DNA from: Paraherbaspirillum soli | GTDB lineage: Bacteria > Pseudomonadota > Gammaproteobacteria > Burkholderiales > Burkholderiaceae_D | DNA length: 64,000 nt | Reading direction: 5' to 3' | Assembly (NCBI RefSeq): GCF_042654985.1 | Contig: NZ_JBHSMT010000012.1 | Coordinates: forward strand, 62,001-126,000 | Shown: positions 41,667 through 50,581 of the stretch, piece after piece | Position numbering within the stretch: position 1 is the stretch's first letter | How the letters are laid out: every line of letters begins with the position of its first letter | The notes under the pieces: generated by a model | Told to the model about the DNA's origin: nothing | Databases searched by the model: none | The model's input: the letters and a program-made list of their open reading frames with translations, nothing else | Translations under genes and position numbers: made by a program

Positions 41667-42564
41667 AGGTGCTCATGGCTAGACACAGATCGCTCCAGAC
41701 CTTGCCTTTATCGGCCAGCTGGCGCAACAGGTAGGCGGGGTGATATGTCACCACCAATGGCCGCCCCGCATAGCGATGGACTTTGCCGCGCAGTGTCGAC
41801 ACCGGGGTCTTGGGGTCCAATTCGAGCAGTGACAGCGCCGCGGTTTTACCCAGCGCCACCAGCACGGTCGGCTGGATCAATGCGATTTGCCGTTGCAAAT
41901 ACGGCAGGCAGGCAGCAACTTCTTCCGCAGAAGGCGGCCGGTCGCGGCCGTTGTCGTCGGTCGGCCGGCATTTGACGATATTGGCGATGTAGGCGTTGTC
42001 GCCGCGCTTGAGTCCCATTGCCACCAGCATGTTATCCAGCAGCTTGCCGGCAGGACCGACAAAGGGTTCACCTTGCATATCCTCGTTGCGCCCCGGCCCT
42101 TCGCCGATGAACAGCCATTTCGCCTGCTTGTCGCCGACGCCGAATACGGTATTGCGGCGGCCGTGGCACAGGCCGCAGCGGGTACATCCGGCCACTGCAT
42201 CTTGCAATTGCGACCAGTCGAGTTCTGCGACCTGCAGCGATGCGCTTGCCGGATTGTCCGGCGCCTTGGGGACGGCCGGCCAGACAACTGGCGGTTCGGG
42301 CTCATCCGACCAGGCGGAGACGGTCGGGGCTGTCGCTTCCGCTGTACTTGGCGGCGCTTGCACTGGGGCTGCCGGCGGCATTGGTTCGACAACGACCGGA
42401 GCTGGTGCAACCGGTAGCTCTACCGCCGGTTCTGCTACTACGATTAATTCTTGCGCCAATTCCGACACGGGCTGCAGCGGCTCATCGCCGGAATGCCGCC
42501 TCAGCCAGACCGGACCGATACCGATCTCATCAAGAAAAGCCGTTCGTCTTGAGATTGAATTCAT
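41647..42564 (-). CDS. udg: Uracil-DNA glycosylase, iron-sulfur (family 4/5) type
   Basis: Product of 305 residues. The first 110 residues are a low-complexity Pro/Ala/Val-rich region. The catalytic domain follows: GCTRCGLCHGRRNTVFGVGD gives the first iron-sulfur cysteines, WLFIGEGPGRNEDMQGEPFV is the active-site loop, NIVKCRPTDDNGRDRPP gives another Cys, and HPAYLL carries the DNA-contacting His. It removes uracil from DNA. The long disordered N-terminus is seen in several proteobacterial members. It overlaps rimI by 4 bp and DUF1853 by 20 bp. Confidence 0.93.
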   Translation of the reverse strand: MNSISRRTAFLDEIGIGPVWLRRHSGDEPLQPVSELAQELIVVAEPAVELPVAPAPVVVEPMPPAAPVQAPPSTAEATAPTVSAWSDEPEPPVVWPAVPKAPDNPASASLQVAELDWSQLQDAVAGCTRCGLCHGRRNTVFGVGDKQAKWLFIGEGPGRNEDMQGEPFVGPAGKLLDNMLVAMGLKRGDNAYIANIVKCRPTDDNGRDRPPSAEEVAACLPYLQRQIALIQPTVLVALGKTAALSLLELDPKTPVSTLRGKVHRYAGRPLVVTYHPAYLLRQLADKGKVWSDLCLAMSTYANPGE

Positions 42565-43043
42565 AGCGGCAAGCTCATCACAATGGCATCTTCGCGGCTA
42601 TCGCCGGCAGCGGGATAATAAGCGCGGCGGCGGCCGATTTCGGCAAAACCATAACGCTGGTAGATCGCGATCGCGCGCGTGTTCGATGGCCGCACTTCCA
42701 GCAGCACCGAGCGCATGGCGTTTTCACGCGCCAGCGCACACACTTTATCGAGCAGCATTTTGCCGATGCCGCGCCGTTGACTATCCTCACGCACGCTGAT
42801 ATTGAGCAAATGCGCTTCATCCACCGCCAGCATCATGAAGAAATAGGCGACCACAAGCTGGGCCGCATCGCGCAATACCCAGCATTGATATCCGCTCTCG
42901 ATGGAATCGGCAAAATTACCGCGCGTCCATGGGTGCGAATACACCCGCTGTTCGATCTCAAGCACCTGATCCAGGTCATCCATGCGCATCTCTGCAAACG
43001 ACAGCGACAAGTCCAGCTCGTCCGGCAGCAGGTTGGCGCTCAT
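42561..43043 (-). CDS. rimI: Ribosomal protein S18 alanine N-acetyltransferase RimI
   Basis: Product of 160 residues, GNAT fold. The acetyl-CoA loop is in SVREDSQRRGIGKMLLDKV (R/QxxGxG/A pattern). The RimI-type segments are RVYSHPWTRGNFADSIESGY near 35 and EVRPSNTRAIAIYQRYGF near 118, followed by GRRRAYYP. It acetylates the N-terminus of ribosomal protein S18. It overlaps tsaB and udg by 4 bp each, and the rimI-tsaB pairing is a known conserved neighbourhood. Confidence 0.95.
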   Translation of the reverse strand: MSANLLPDELDLSLSFAEMRMDDLDQVLEIEQRVYSHPWTRGNFADSIESGYQCWVLRDAAQLVVAYFFMMLAVDEAHLLNISVREDSQRRGIGKMLLDKVCALARENAMRSVLLEVRPSNTRAIAIYQRYGFAEIGRRRAYYPAAGDSREDAIVMSLPL

Positions 43044-43744
43044 GGCTTCACCTTGGCAGCGCGTTCGGCGATAGTCAGCGCGACTTGATTGCGCAAATAT
43101 AAAGGTTGCGCTTCGACCGCACTCAAACCGCGCCCCTGGGCGAAGGCGACGCTGCCCAGCTGCGCAATCTGGCGCGCATGCGGCATCACCTCGGGACGGG
43201 CATTGACGGCAAATTGCGCGTCAATAAAAGCGTCTGCATACGCCGTCAGGCCATTGCCGCAAGCCTGGAGCGGTCCTTGTTGGCTGGCCAGTGGCAGCAC
43301 TTGCGACGGCGCCGACAAGGTCGGCTCCACCAGCACCTGCCAGCCGCCGTCCAGATAACGGTATTGCGCCCAGTAGAGTTCACCCATGCGCGCATCCAGC
43401 AAGGCCAGCACCTCGCTGGCGCCATCCAGGTCGCGACAAGCCTGCGCCATGGCCTGCAGCGTCACTACCGGCAGTACCGGCAAATCGACGCCGAATGCCA
43501 GTCCTTGCACGATGCCGCAGGCGGTGCGGACGCCGGTAAACGAACCGGGGCCGACGCCAAACGCCAGCGCGTCGCAGTGGGATAAGCCTATCCCGGCTTC
43601 CGCCAGCAAGCTTTGCACCATCGGCAATATGGTTTGGGAGTGGGTCTGAACGCCCGCTGATTCGCGGGTAATCACCTGACCGTCACGCAATAATGCGGCG
43701 GAGGCGAGTTCGGTCGAAGTTTCGATAGCAAGAATAGTCGGCAT
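43040..43744 (-). CDS. tsaB: tRNA threonylcarbamoyladenosine biosynthesis protein TsaB
   Basis: Product of 234 residues from ATG 43744 (MPTILAIETSTELASAAL); the longer open frame is spurious. ASKHA-fold motifs: AIETST at the start, LCDAL-like LSHCDALAFGVGPGSFTGVR near 70, and the helix GLAFGVDLPVLPVVTLQAMAQ. TsaB partners with TsaD and TsaE to make t6A in tRNA. No Shine-Dalgarno sequence is visible. The 21 bp around the start codon are repeated, inverted, at the start of the divergent thioredoxin-like gene. Confidence 0.94.
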   Translation of the reverse strand: MPTILAIETSTELASAALLRDGQVITRESAGVQTHSQTILPMVQSLLAEAGIGLSHCDALAFGVGPGSFTGVRTACGIVQGLAFGVDLPVLPVVTLQAMAQACRDLDGASEVLALLDARMGELYWAQYRYLDGGWQVLVEPTLSAPSQVLPLASQQGPLQACGNGLTAYADAFIDAQFAVNARPEVMPHARQIAQLGSVAFAQGRGLSAVEAQPLYLRNQVALTIAERAAKVKP

Positions 43745-43760
43745 GGGCGGTATTTTACCG
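43740..43760. promoter_or_regulatory. Start-codon palindrome, left arm of a 21-bp perfect inverted repeat
   Basis: It covers the tsaB start codon (43742-43744) and the region before it. It contains CGGTATTTTACCG, itself a dyad. Read on the minus strand it gives TAAAAT, then 7 nt, then ATG, which matches a -10 element directly before a leaderless start. The identical sequence in opposite orientation is at 43861-43881. Confidence 0.7.
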
Positions 43761-43860
43761 CGCCCGCCCGTGCTCTGGCTGCACTCTGCAACACCCTCTT
43801 TTGCCAAATACCCGGCATCGGCGCAAAGTGCAGTAATCCAAGCAAGATAAAGCCCACTCA

Positions 43861-43881
43861 CGGTAAAATACCGCCCATGCC
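43861..43881. promoter_or_regulatory. Start-codon palindrome, right arm of the inverted repeat
   Basis: It starts CGGTAAAATACCG and runs through the ATG (43877) of the thioredoxin-like gene. TAAAAT ends 7 nt before the ATG and no ribosome site is present, as on the tsaB side. Confidence 0.7.
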
Positions 43882-44308
43882 AATTTTGACTCTCGACAAC
43901 GATAATCGCGCCGAAATAGCGCGCGTTCTGGCCGACGACGGCTGGGTAGTGGCCTGCCTATGCGCCAGATGGTGCGGCAGTTGCCGCGATTATCTGACGA
44001 ATTTCACCGCCCTGTCGCAGCGCCATCCGCAACTGCAGTTTGCCTGGATCGACATCGAGGACCAGGCCGACCTGATCGGCGATCTGGACGTCGACAATTT
44101 TCCGACCTTATTGATACAACGCGGCGATGTGGTGGCTTTTCTGGCGCCGGTCGAAATGGACTTGCGCCTGGCGGAAAGAATCATTCTTGCGCAAATGGAA
44201 AAAAGCCCAAGCGAGCTTCAAGCCGAAGCCGCCAGCAGCGCCGAACGGCGCAACTGGCAGCTGGAAGGCAATCTGCTGAAGCGCCTGGCCGAATGCGACC
44301 GCGGCTAA
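43877..44308 (+). CDS. Thioredoxin-fold protein
   Basis: Product of 143 residues. The redox motif lies in ARWCGSCRDY (CxxC near 35-38), then FAWIDIEDQADLIGDLDVDNFPTLLI with the cis-Pro expected after the third strand. The C-terminal 45 residues (SELQAEAASSAERRNWQLEGNLL) extend beyond the thioredoxin fold as a likely helix. There is no signal peptide, so it should be cytoplasmic. It is divergent from tsaB and converges with the molybdenum oxidoreductase gene, with 3 bp between the stop codons. Confidence 0.88.
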   Translation: MPILTLDNDNRAEIARVLADDGWVVACLCARWCGSCRDYLTNFTALSQRHPQLQFAWIDIEDQADLIGDLDVDNFPTLLIQRGDVVAFLAPVEMDLRLAERIILAQMEKSPSELQAEAASSAERRNWQLEGNLLKRLAECDRG

Positions 44309-44311
44309 AGG

Positions 44312-46594
44312 CTAAGACAGGCGTAACGGCAAACTACGCAAGCGCTTTCCCGTAATTGCGAATACCGCAGCAGCGACCGCCGGGGCCACCGGCGGCACAC
44401 CAGGCTCGCCAATGCCTTGCGGCGGCTCGGCGCTCTTGATAATGACGGTTTCGACCAGCGGCGCTTCATGCATCCGCAGTACCGGATAGTCATGGAAATT
44501 GTTTTGCGCAACGCGACCATCCTTGATCGTCACTTCCCCCATTAACGCCGCACTCAAGCCATAGATCACGGCCGACTCCATTTGCTGGGCAATGATGTTG
44601 GGATTGACGGCAATCCCGCAATCGACTGCGCAAACAATTTTATGCACGCGAATTTCCTTATCGGCGACGGATACCTCCGCCACTTGCGCCACGATGGTGC
44701 CAAAGGATTGATGCAGCGCCACGCCATGCGCACGGCCCGCCTCCGGCTTGCCGGCCTTCTCCAAAGCAGCTTTGAGTACAGCACTGTGACGCGGATGCCG
44801 CTTTAGCAAACCGAGACGGAATTCAGCCGGGTCGCGACCAGCGGCATGCGCCAGTTCCTCGATAAAGCTTTCTTTGAAAAACGCATTATGCGAATGCCCG
44901 ACGGAACGCCAATTACCCAGCGGTATCGCACTTGGCACGATCACATGCGCGATCCGCTGATTCGGGATTTCATACTGCATGTCGTACTCGCCTTCCGCGG
45001 TCGCCTTGTCGGGTCCGGCAGCCGGCAAGCCCAGATTGCGCTTCAGGAATTGGGAGGTCAGCGAACCGCTGGCCGACTTGCTGTGATAAACCAGCACGTT
45101 GCCGGCGCCATCCAGCCTGGCTGAGAACTGGGCTAACGCCGCGGGTCGATAGACATCGTGCTGGATGTCGTCTTCGCGGGTCCAGATCATCTGCACCGGC
45201 GCGCCATCAGCCTGTTTGGCGATGGCCACCGCCTGCGCGATCATGTCGGTCTCCAGCCGCCGGCCGAAACCGCCGCCCAGGTACAAGACTTCGATAGCGA
45301 CATCGTCACTTTTTACGCCGGCAATTTTGGCGGCAATGTCAACCGCGATACTGGGTACTTGGGTCGAGACCCAGAGATTGACTTTGCCATCCTTGACCTG
45401 GGCGGTGCAGTTGATAGGCTCCATCGTCGCGTGCGCCAGAAACGGCGCGCTGTAAGTCGCTTGCACCAAAGTCGTGGCGCCGGCCGCGGCCGGGATGGCC
45501 AAATCAGGATCGCCGCTGCTGTGATACACGAAACCGGATTCCGACTCCAGGCTGTCGGAGAATTGCTTGAATATCGCCTCGTTCGACAAGGCATGGCTAG
45601 CACCTTCCTGCCATTCGATCGGCAATTTTTCAGCCGCCTGCCTGGCTTGCCAAAACGATTTGGCGATCACCGCAACGCCAACGGTCGCGCCGAAGTGTTC
45701 ACCGATCGCGGCCGAAAAATCGACCACCTTCACCACTCCCGGCAACGGTGCGATTGCCGTCGCATCGAAGCGCTGCAGCGTACTGCCGAACACCGGCGCC
45801 ATCCTGACTGCCGCATACAGCAAGCCGGCCGGGCGGGCATCAATACCGAATTTGGCGCTGCCGTTGACTTTAACGGCGGAATCGCGCCGCGCTTGCGACT
45901 GGCCGATCAATTTGAAATCCTGCGGCTGTTTGAGCGCGACGACACCCGGCGTGAGGCCGGCGGCCTTGGCCGCCAACGCACCATAGTTAGCCTGACGGCC
46001 GCTGGCATGCCGCACTACGCCATCGCTGACTGTGCACTCGCCCGGCGCAACCTGCCACTCCTGGGCGGCGGCCTGCACCAGCATCGCCCGCGCGGAAGCG
46101 CCCGCCAGACGCATCGGCTGCCACGCATCTTTGATGCTGGAAGAACCGCCGGTAATCATGATGCCCAATTCGCGCCCGACTTTGGCCGTCAGCCACTGCG
46201 CGGCGTATTTGAGCGCGCCTTCGTCATCCGGATGAAACGGCAAGGCCTCCGACCATAAAGCGACGTTGCCGTAGATGCCGTCGATCGGCGCTTGCTCGAT
46301 ACGTACTTGGGACAACGGCACGTCCAGCTCTTCCGCAACCAGCATCGGCAATGCCGTATGCACTCCCTGCCCCATTTCACTGCGCGGCATCGCCACCGTA
46401 ACAATCCCATCCGGCGCGATCTTGAGCCAGCCGTTCAACGCAATTTCTCCATTCTGCGTAGGCAATGGATGAGAACTGACGAGGCGCTGCCGCGGCGGCA
46501 GCAGGCCCCAGCCGACAATCAGCGCGCCGCCGATGCCGAGACCGCCGAGGATGAAGCGGCGGCGCGATTTTTTTTCAGGTTTTCCGTCCTGCAT
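44312..46594 (-). CDS. Isoquinoline 1-oxidoreductase-like molybdopterin-binding (beta) subunit
   Basis: Product of 760 residues. A Tat signal (SRRRFILGGLGIGGALIVG) points to membrane attachment or the periplasm. It has the xanthine-oxidase family architecture: MPRSEMGQGVHTALPMLVAEEL near 70, the hammerhead part near 240-330, YLGGGFGRRLETDMIAQAV near 440, and the catalytic Glu in GIGEPGVPPVAPA near 735. Relatives oxidise N-heterocycles or aldehydes and pass electrons to a small [2Fe-2S] alpha subunit. No alpha subunit gene is adjacent on either side, so the partner must be elsewhere or replaced. The substrate is unknown. Confidence 0.87.
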   Translation of the reverse strand: MQDGKPEKKSRRRFILGGLGIGGALIVGWGLLPPRQRLVSSHPLPTQNGEIALNGWLKIAPDGIVTVAMPRSEMGQGVHTALPMLVAEELDVPLSQVRIEQAPIDGIYGNVALWSEALPFHPDDEGALKYAAQWLTAKVGRELGIMITGGSSSIKDAWQPMRLAGASARAMLVQAAAQEWQVAPGECTVSDGVVRHASGRQANYGALAAKAAGLTPGVVALKQPQDFKLIGQSQARRDSAVKVNGSAKFGIDARPAGLLYAAVRMAPVFGSTLQRFDATAIAPLPGVVKVVDFSAAIGEHFGATVGVAVIAKSFWQARQAAEKLPIEWQEGASHALSNEAIFKQFSDSLESESGFVYHSSGDPDLAIPAAAGATTLVQATYSAPFLAHATMEPINCTAQVKDGKVNLWVSTQVPSIAVDIAAKIAGVKSDDVAIEVLYLGGGFGRRLETDMIAQAVAIAKQADGAPVQMIWTREDDIQHDVYRPAALAQFSARLDGAGNVLVYHSKSASGSLTSQFLKRNLGLPAAGPDKATAEGEYDMQYEIPNQRIAHVIVPSAIPLGNWRSVGHSHNAFFKESFIEELAHAAGRDPAEFRLGLLKRHPRHSAVLKAALEKAGKPEAGRAHGVALHQSFGTIVAQVAEVSVADKEIRVHKIVCAVDCGIAVNPNIIAQQMESAVIYGLSAALMGEVTIKDGRVAQNNFHDYPVLRMHEAPLVETVIIKSAEPPQGIGEPGVPPVAPAVAAAVFAITGKRLRSLPLRLS

Positions 46595-46652
46595 GGTGAC
46601 TTTCTGATTTGTTTTTCATATGCGTCGCAATCGACATTACCAGCCTCAGACC

Positions 46653-46988
46653 TTATCGAAACAGCGCTATTGACGCGACCGCCAGCGCCAACACCGCCAC
46701 CCCGACTGCGACACCGCACAACACATTCGCGCGACGCAATTTCGCGTCGACCGTCAGCACTTCTTGCTCCAGCAGCGGCAACGCCGTTTTCAGTTGCTCG
46801 GCCAAGGCCTTGATGTCGCTGATGTTTTGCAAGGATGCGCCTTGCAACTCGATGACCTGCTGCTGCAAAATCTGGATCTTGCTTTCCTCGGAAGCGCCTT
46901 TACGCCTGGTAAAAACCGGCACGGCAACGGCAATGATGTCACTCACATAGGGAAGAATTGCTTTTGCCACCGGAAGCCATGCTGCCAT
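46653..46988 (-). CDS. Small coiled-coil membrane protein, unknown function
   Basis: Product of 111 residues from ATG 46988 (GGAG 9 nt upstream). The N-terminal helix AAWLPVAKAILPYVSDIIAVAVPVF may lie at the membrane. A coiled-coil region follows (about 30-80, EESKIQILQQQVIELQGASLQNISDIKALAEQL), and a C-terminal membrane helix ends the protein (VLCGVAVGVAVLALAVASIALF). It starts 20 bp after the ABC ATPase stop on the same strand, so it probably shares that transcript. I recognise no family. Confidence 0.65.
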   Translation of the reverse strand: MAAWLPVAKAILPYVSDIIAVAVPVFTRRKGASEESKIQILQQQVIELQGASLQNISDIKALAEQLKTALPLLEQEVLTVDAKLRRANVLCGVAVGVAVLALAVASIALFR

Positions 46989-47007
46989 CGAACTTGCTCC
47001 AATCTCA

Positions 47008-47757
47008 TTATTGAAATATCTGCGCATCGGCAGGCGTACTATCCCCCGGCCGCAGCAGCCGGCCGGCCGCAATCGTAATCGTTTGCCGGCATTGCATTGC
47101 AATCGATGCATCGTGGGTGACCAGGACCAAGGTGGAGCCGCGCTCTTGATTCAGGTCGAACATCAACTGGATCACTGCATCGCCGGTGGCCGCATCCAGA
47201 CTGCCGGTCGGCTCATCGGCAAACAACAGCGGCGGTTCGGTAACGAAAGCACGCGCCAAGGCCACTCTTTGCTGCTCGCCGCCCGACAGATATTTTGGAT
47301 AATGCCGCAATCGGCTTGCCAGCCCTACCCTTCCCAGCATCGTTTGCGCTTTATCCTTGGCATCCTTGTCGCCCCGCAACTCAAGCGGCAGCATGACGTT
47401 TTCCAATGCATTCAAGTGACTCAGCAATTGGAATGACTGGAACACGAAACCAAGTTTGTCCTTGCGCAATCCGGCGCGTCCATCTTCATCCTCCGCAAAA
47501 ATATCGATGCCATCGATCATCACCGTCCCTGACGAAGGCGTATCCAAGCCGGCCAACAAGCCCAGCAAGGTCGACTTGCCGGAACCTGAGGCCCCGACAA
47601 TCGCGAGAGTGGTGCCGCTCTGAACGTTAAAATTGATATCATCCAGAATCACCAGTTCGCCGTTGGTATCGGCAACCCGCTTGCTCAAGCGGCAAACATC
47701 AATAGCGGGGACCGTAGTCATCATCGTGGCAGGAATAACAGAAGAGGATTGATGCAT
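47008..47757 (-). CDS. ABC transporter ATPase, YbbA/LolD-like
   Basis: Product of 249 residues (ATG 47757; internal ATGs at 47724 and 47721 are possible starts). It has Walker [10 protein letters not shown] near 56, a Q-loop in FVFQSFQLL, the signature [14 protein letters not shown] near 160, Walker [13 protein letters not shown] and the H-loop [10 protein letters not shown]. The MacB/LolD group works with FtsX-like permeases. The ybbP-type permease that usually accompanies YbbA is missing here, and only a small coiled-coil membrane protein follows. Its start codon overlaps the tesA start on the other strand. Confidence 0.9.
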   Translation of the reverse strand: MHQSSSVIPATMMTTVPAIDVCRLSKRVADTNGELVILDDINFNVQSGTTLAIVGASGSGKSTLLGLLAGLDTPSSGTVMIDGIDIFAEDEDGRAGLRKDKLGFVFQSFQLLSHLNALENVMLPLELRGDKDAKDKAQTMLGRVGLASRLRHYPKYLSGGEQQRVALARAFVTEPPLLFADEPTGSLDAATGDAVIQLMFDLNQERGSTLVLVTHDASIAMQCRQTITIAAGRLLRPGDSTPADAQIFQ

Positions 47758-48439
47758 GCAGATTATCGACTCCAGATTGTGGAATGTAATTCAGAGGTGG
47801 AAGCAACGCGTTGGCATCAAGGTTACTACCGGCTTGCAGCTGACCGCCTTGCTATTCGGCCTGATGTGCATGAGCAGCGCCTATTCTGCATCAAATTCGA
47901 TTCTGGTGTTAGGGGATAGTTTATCGGCGGAATACGGACTGGCGCGAGGCAGTGGCTGGGTCGCTTTGCTGGAACAGCGTCTGAAGGCGGAGCATGTAGC
48001 TGGCAGCATCACCAATGCCAGCATCAGCGGCGAGACCACCAGCGGCGGCCAAGCGCGTCTGCCGGCATTATTGAAACAGCGACCGGACATCGTGATAATC
48101 GAACTGGGCGCCAATGACGCGCTACGCGGGCTGCAGTTGAGCGCCACCGAAAGCAATTTACGCACGATGATCGCCGCAGCTCAAGGAGCGCATGCCAAGG
48201 TGTTGTTGGTCGGAATGCGCATCCCGCCTAACTATGGGCGCGACTATACCGAAAGATTTGCGTCGCTATATGCAACAGTGGCAAAGCAAGCCAAGATTCC
48301 GCTCGTCAGTTTTTTGCTGGACGGCGTGGCTGACAAGCCAGACCTGTTTCAAGCTGATCGCATACACCCGATAGCGCAAGCACATCCCATCATGTTGAAC
48401 AATGTCTGGCCGCAGTTGAAACCGCTGCTGGCGCATTGA
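47756..48439 (+). CDS. tesA: SGNH-hydrolase esterase/thioesterase TesA
   Basis: Product of 227 residues with AGAGGA before the ATG. A signal-like segment (LQLTALLFGLMCMSSAYSA) ends near residue 45, so the protein should be periplasmic; the n-region is long. SGNH blocks: ILVLGDSLSAEYGL with the catalytic Ser, SISGETTSGG, IIELGANDALRGL, and the closing DRIHPIAQAHPIM with Asp and His. TesA is the multifunctional acyl-CoA thioesterase I/protease I/lysophospholipase L1. The divergent pairing with a ybbA-like ATPase is conserved in proteobacteria. It ends before a bidirectional terminator. Confidence 0.93.
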   Translation: MQIIDSRLWNVIQRWKQRVGIKVTTGLQLTALLFGLMCMSSAYSASNSILVLGDSLSAEYGLARGSGWVALLEQRLKAEHVAGSITNASISGETTSGGQARLPALLKQRPDIVIIELGANDALRGLQLSATESNLRTMIAAAQGAHAKVLLVGMRIPPNYGRDYTERFASLYATVAKQAKIPLVSFLLDGVADKPDLFQADRIHPIAQAHPIMLNNVWPQLKPLLAH

Positions 48440-48490
48440 AGCATCAGTGTTCGAGCTGCATTCAAAATGCGTTCTGACTGCAGCAGTATA

Positions 48491-48520
48491 AAAAAAGCCG
48501 CTCTTCAGCGGCTTTTTTTT
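48491..48520. terminator. Bidirectional terminator between tesA and ppiD
   Basis: GCCGCT-CTTC-AGCGGC is flanked by an A-run on the left and a T-run on the right, so it can stop both the tesA (plus) and ppiD (minus) transcripts. Confidence 0.92.
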
Positions 48521-48536
48521 ATTTCTACCAATGTGT

Positions 48537-50498
48537 TTATTTCGAGGCTGCCGACGATCCGCTGTCGAGTTTCTCATCATCGCTGACAGAAGATGCAGCA
48601 GTCAGCGGCTTCAGAATTTTGACCTTGGCCTTTTCTTTTAAAACATTGATGAAAGCCTGCATCTCTTGCTGTGCCAGCACACCAGTCACTTGCTGCTGCT
48701 CCGCTTGGCGACGGGCCTGATCAGGAGTAGCCGGCTGACCCACCTTGCCGATGCGATAAACAGCATAACCCTGCTGCGGCAAAACCACACCGACATAAGC
48801 CGGCAGCTTGCTGACATCGGCTTTCATTACCGCATCAAATGCAGCCGGGGCAACACCTTGATTCTTGATTCGCGACACGCTTTGAGCTGCAGCAAAACCG
48901 GTTGCATTGTCTTGCGCCTTCAACGCAGCCAGCTTTGCCTCGCCTGTTTTTTGAGCCAGTGCAGCCTCTTCCGTCTGCATCACCTTATCGCGTATCGCCG
49001 CCTGAACTTCTTCGAATGGACGCTTGCTTACCGGCTTATATTCGACCACATGGCCCGCAATCAGCGTGTTCGGCGCGACTTCGACAGCTTCCGTATTGTG
49101 TTTATTCTTGAGTGCTTCGTTTGAGTACAAGGCAGTCAGGAATTTCTGATTATTGAACGGCGCGGTAGGCGCGATCGCCGGATTCGGTTGACGCCCCAGA
49201 TTCGATGCCGTCTGAATCTGCAGCTTCAATTTGTCCGCCACCGACTTCAGGCTGTCCGCTTGCTCGTAAACGGTATTGCTGAAAATCTCTGCCAACTCGG
49301 TAAACTTCTTTGCCGCCAGTTGCTTTTTGATTTCCGCGGTAATGTCAGCCTTGACTTCGTCGAGTGGCTTGACGCCGGCCGGTTTGATACCGGTCAACTC
49401 GATGATGTGATAACCAAAGTCGGACTGCACCAGGCCACTGATCTCGCCCTGCTTCAGCTTGGATACGGCGTCCTCGAACGGCTTGACCATCATGCCGTTA
49501 CCGAAGTAACCGAGATCACCACCCAATTCAGCGGACGCGGTATCTTGCGAATTCGCTTTCGCCAGCTTGGCAAATTCAGCTGGGTTTTTGCGAACTTGCG
49601 CCAGTAAATTCTCTGCCTTGGCTTTGGCCGCAGCCTGCTCGACAGCGGAAGCATCTTTCTTCAAGGAGATCAGGATATGACTGGCGCGACGCTGTTCCGG
49701 CGTTGTGTAGCGCTTATCCACGTTTTGATCGTAATAGGACTTGACGTCGGCATCGCTGACCGCCACTTGCGCGGCGACGGTGGCGCTATCCAGCACCACA
49801 TACTCAGCCTTCACTTGTTCCGGGATCTCGAACTGACGACCATTCTTTTCGTAATAGGCCTTCACCATGTCGTCGCTGACTTTAGCCTGCGATGCATAGT
49901 CGGTTGCCTTGAATAGCAATTCCTGTACTTCTCGCTCCTGGTCATTGATATCCGACATACGCGCCGCCACTGTCATTGGCGCGAACGCTGTCGACTGCAC
50001 AGCACCGTTCATTTGTTGCATGACCATGTCCTGGCGCAACCGTGCCTCGTACATAGCGGGGTTCAGACCTTGCGCCGCCAATAGCGCCTTGTATTTGTCG
50101 TTATCGAATTTACCGTCGGCTCCGATCAGGTCCGGCACAGCCAGAATGGCTTGTTGCAGGGTTTGATCAGAGACAGCCAGATGCTCGCGCCCAACCGCTG
50201 CAGTCAATGCGCGCTGCGAAATCAAGTTATCCAACACACCCTGTTTGGCTTCCGGCGTTTCGACCATTTTAGGATCGAACTGATCACCGAACATTTGTCG
50301 CAGGCGATTCATTTGGTCGCGCAGCGCCGCATCCAGATCTTGCTGGGTAACCGACTGGCCAGCAACTTTGGCGATCGTGTTAGCCCCTTCGCCAAAACTG
50401 CTATAGCTTTGCAGCCCGACAAGAGCAAAGGAAGGGATGATTAACAGCAGCAATAAAAACTGCATCAAACGCTGATGGGTACGAATAAATTCAAACAT
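48537..50498 (-). CDS. ppiD: Periplasmic folding chaperone PpiD
   Basis: Product of 653 residues. One N-terminal membrane helix (LMQFLLLLLIIPSFALVGL) anchors it in the inner membrane. A SurA-like chaperone domain covers about 35-250. The parvulin domain covers about 265-375 (RRASHILISLKKDAS, then GGDLGYFGNGMMVKPFEDAV and SDFGYHIIEL). A long C-terminal chaperone region follows. It helps newly exported proteins fold near the Sec translocon. It lies behind tRNA-Asp on the same strand, in the usual hupB-tRNA-ppiD order. Confidence 0.95.
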   Translation of the reverse strand: MFEFIRTHQRLMQFLLLLLIIPSFALVGLQSYSSFGEGANTIAKVAGQSVTQQDLDAALRDQMNRLRQMFGDQFDPKMVETPEAKQGVLDNLISQRALTAAVGREHLAVSDQTLQQAILAVPDLIGADGKFDNDKYKALLAAQGLNPAMYEARLRQDMVMQQMNGAVQSTAFAPMTVAARMSDINDQEREVQELLFKATDYASQAKVSDDMVKAYYEKNGRQFEIPEQVKAEYVVLDSATVAAQVAVSDADVKSYYDQNVDKRYTTPEQRRASHILISLKKDASAVEQAAAKAKAENLLAQVRKNPAEFAKLAKANSQDTASAELGGDLGYFGNGMMVKPFEDAVSKLKQGEISGLVQSDFGYHIIELTGIKPAGVKPLDEVKADITAEIKKQLAAKKFTELAEIFSNTVYEQADSLKSVADKLKLQIQTASNLGRQPNPAIAPTAPFNNQKFLTALYSNEALKNKHNTEAVEVAPNTLIAGHVVEYKPVSKRPFEEVQAAIRDKVMQTEEAALAQKTGEAKLAALKAQDNATGFAAAQSVSRIKNQGVAPAAFDAVMKADVSKLPAYVGVVLPQQGYAVYRIGKVGQPATPDQARRQAEQQQVTGVLAQQEMQAFINVLKEKAKVKILKPLTAASSVSDDEKLDSGSSAASK

Positions 50499-50581
50499 GG
50501 TTGGCCAATCAAGAACAGACTGATGAAATGAATCAGTGGCACATATGAAAAAAGGCGAACTCTCGTTCGCCTTTTGTGTTT

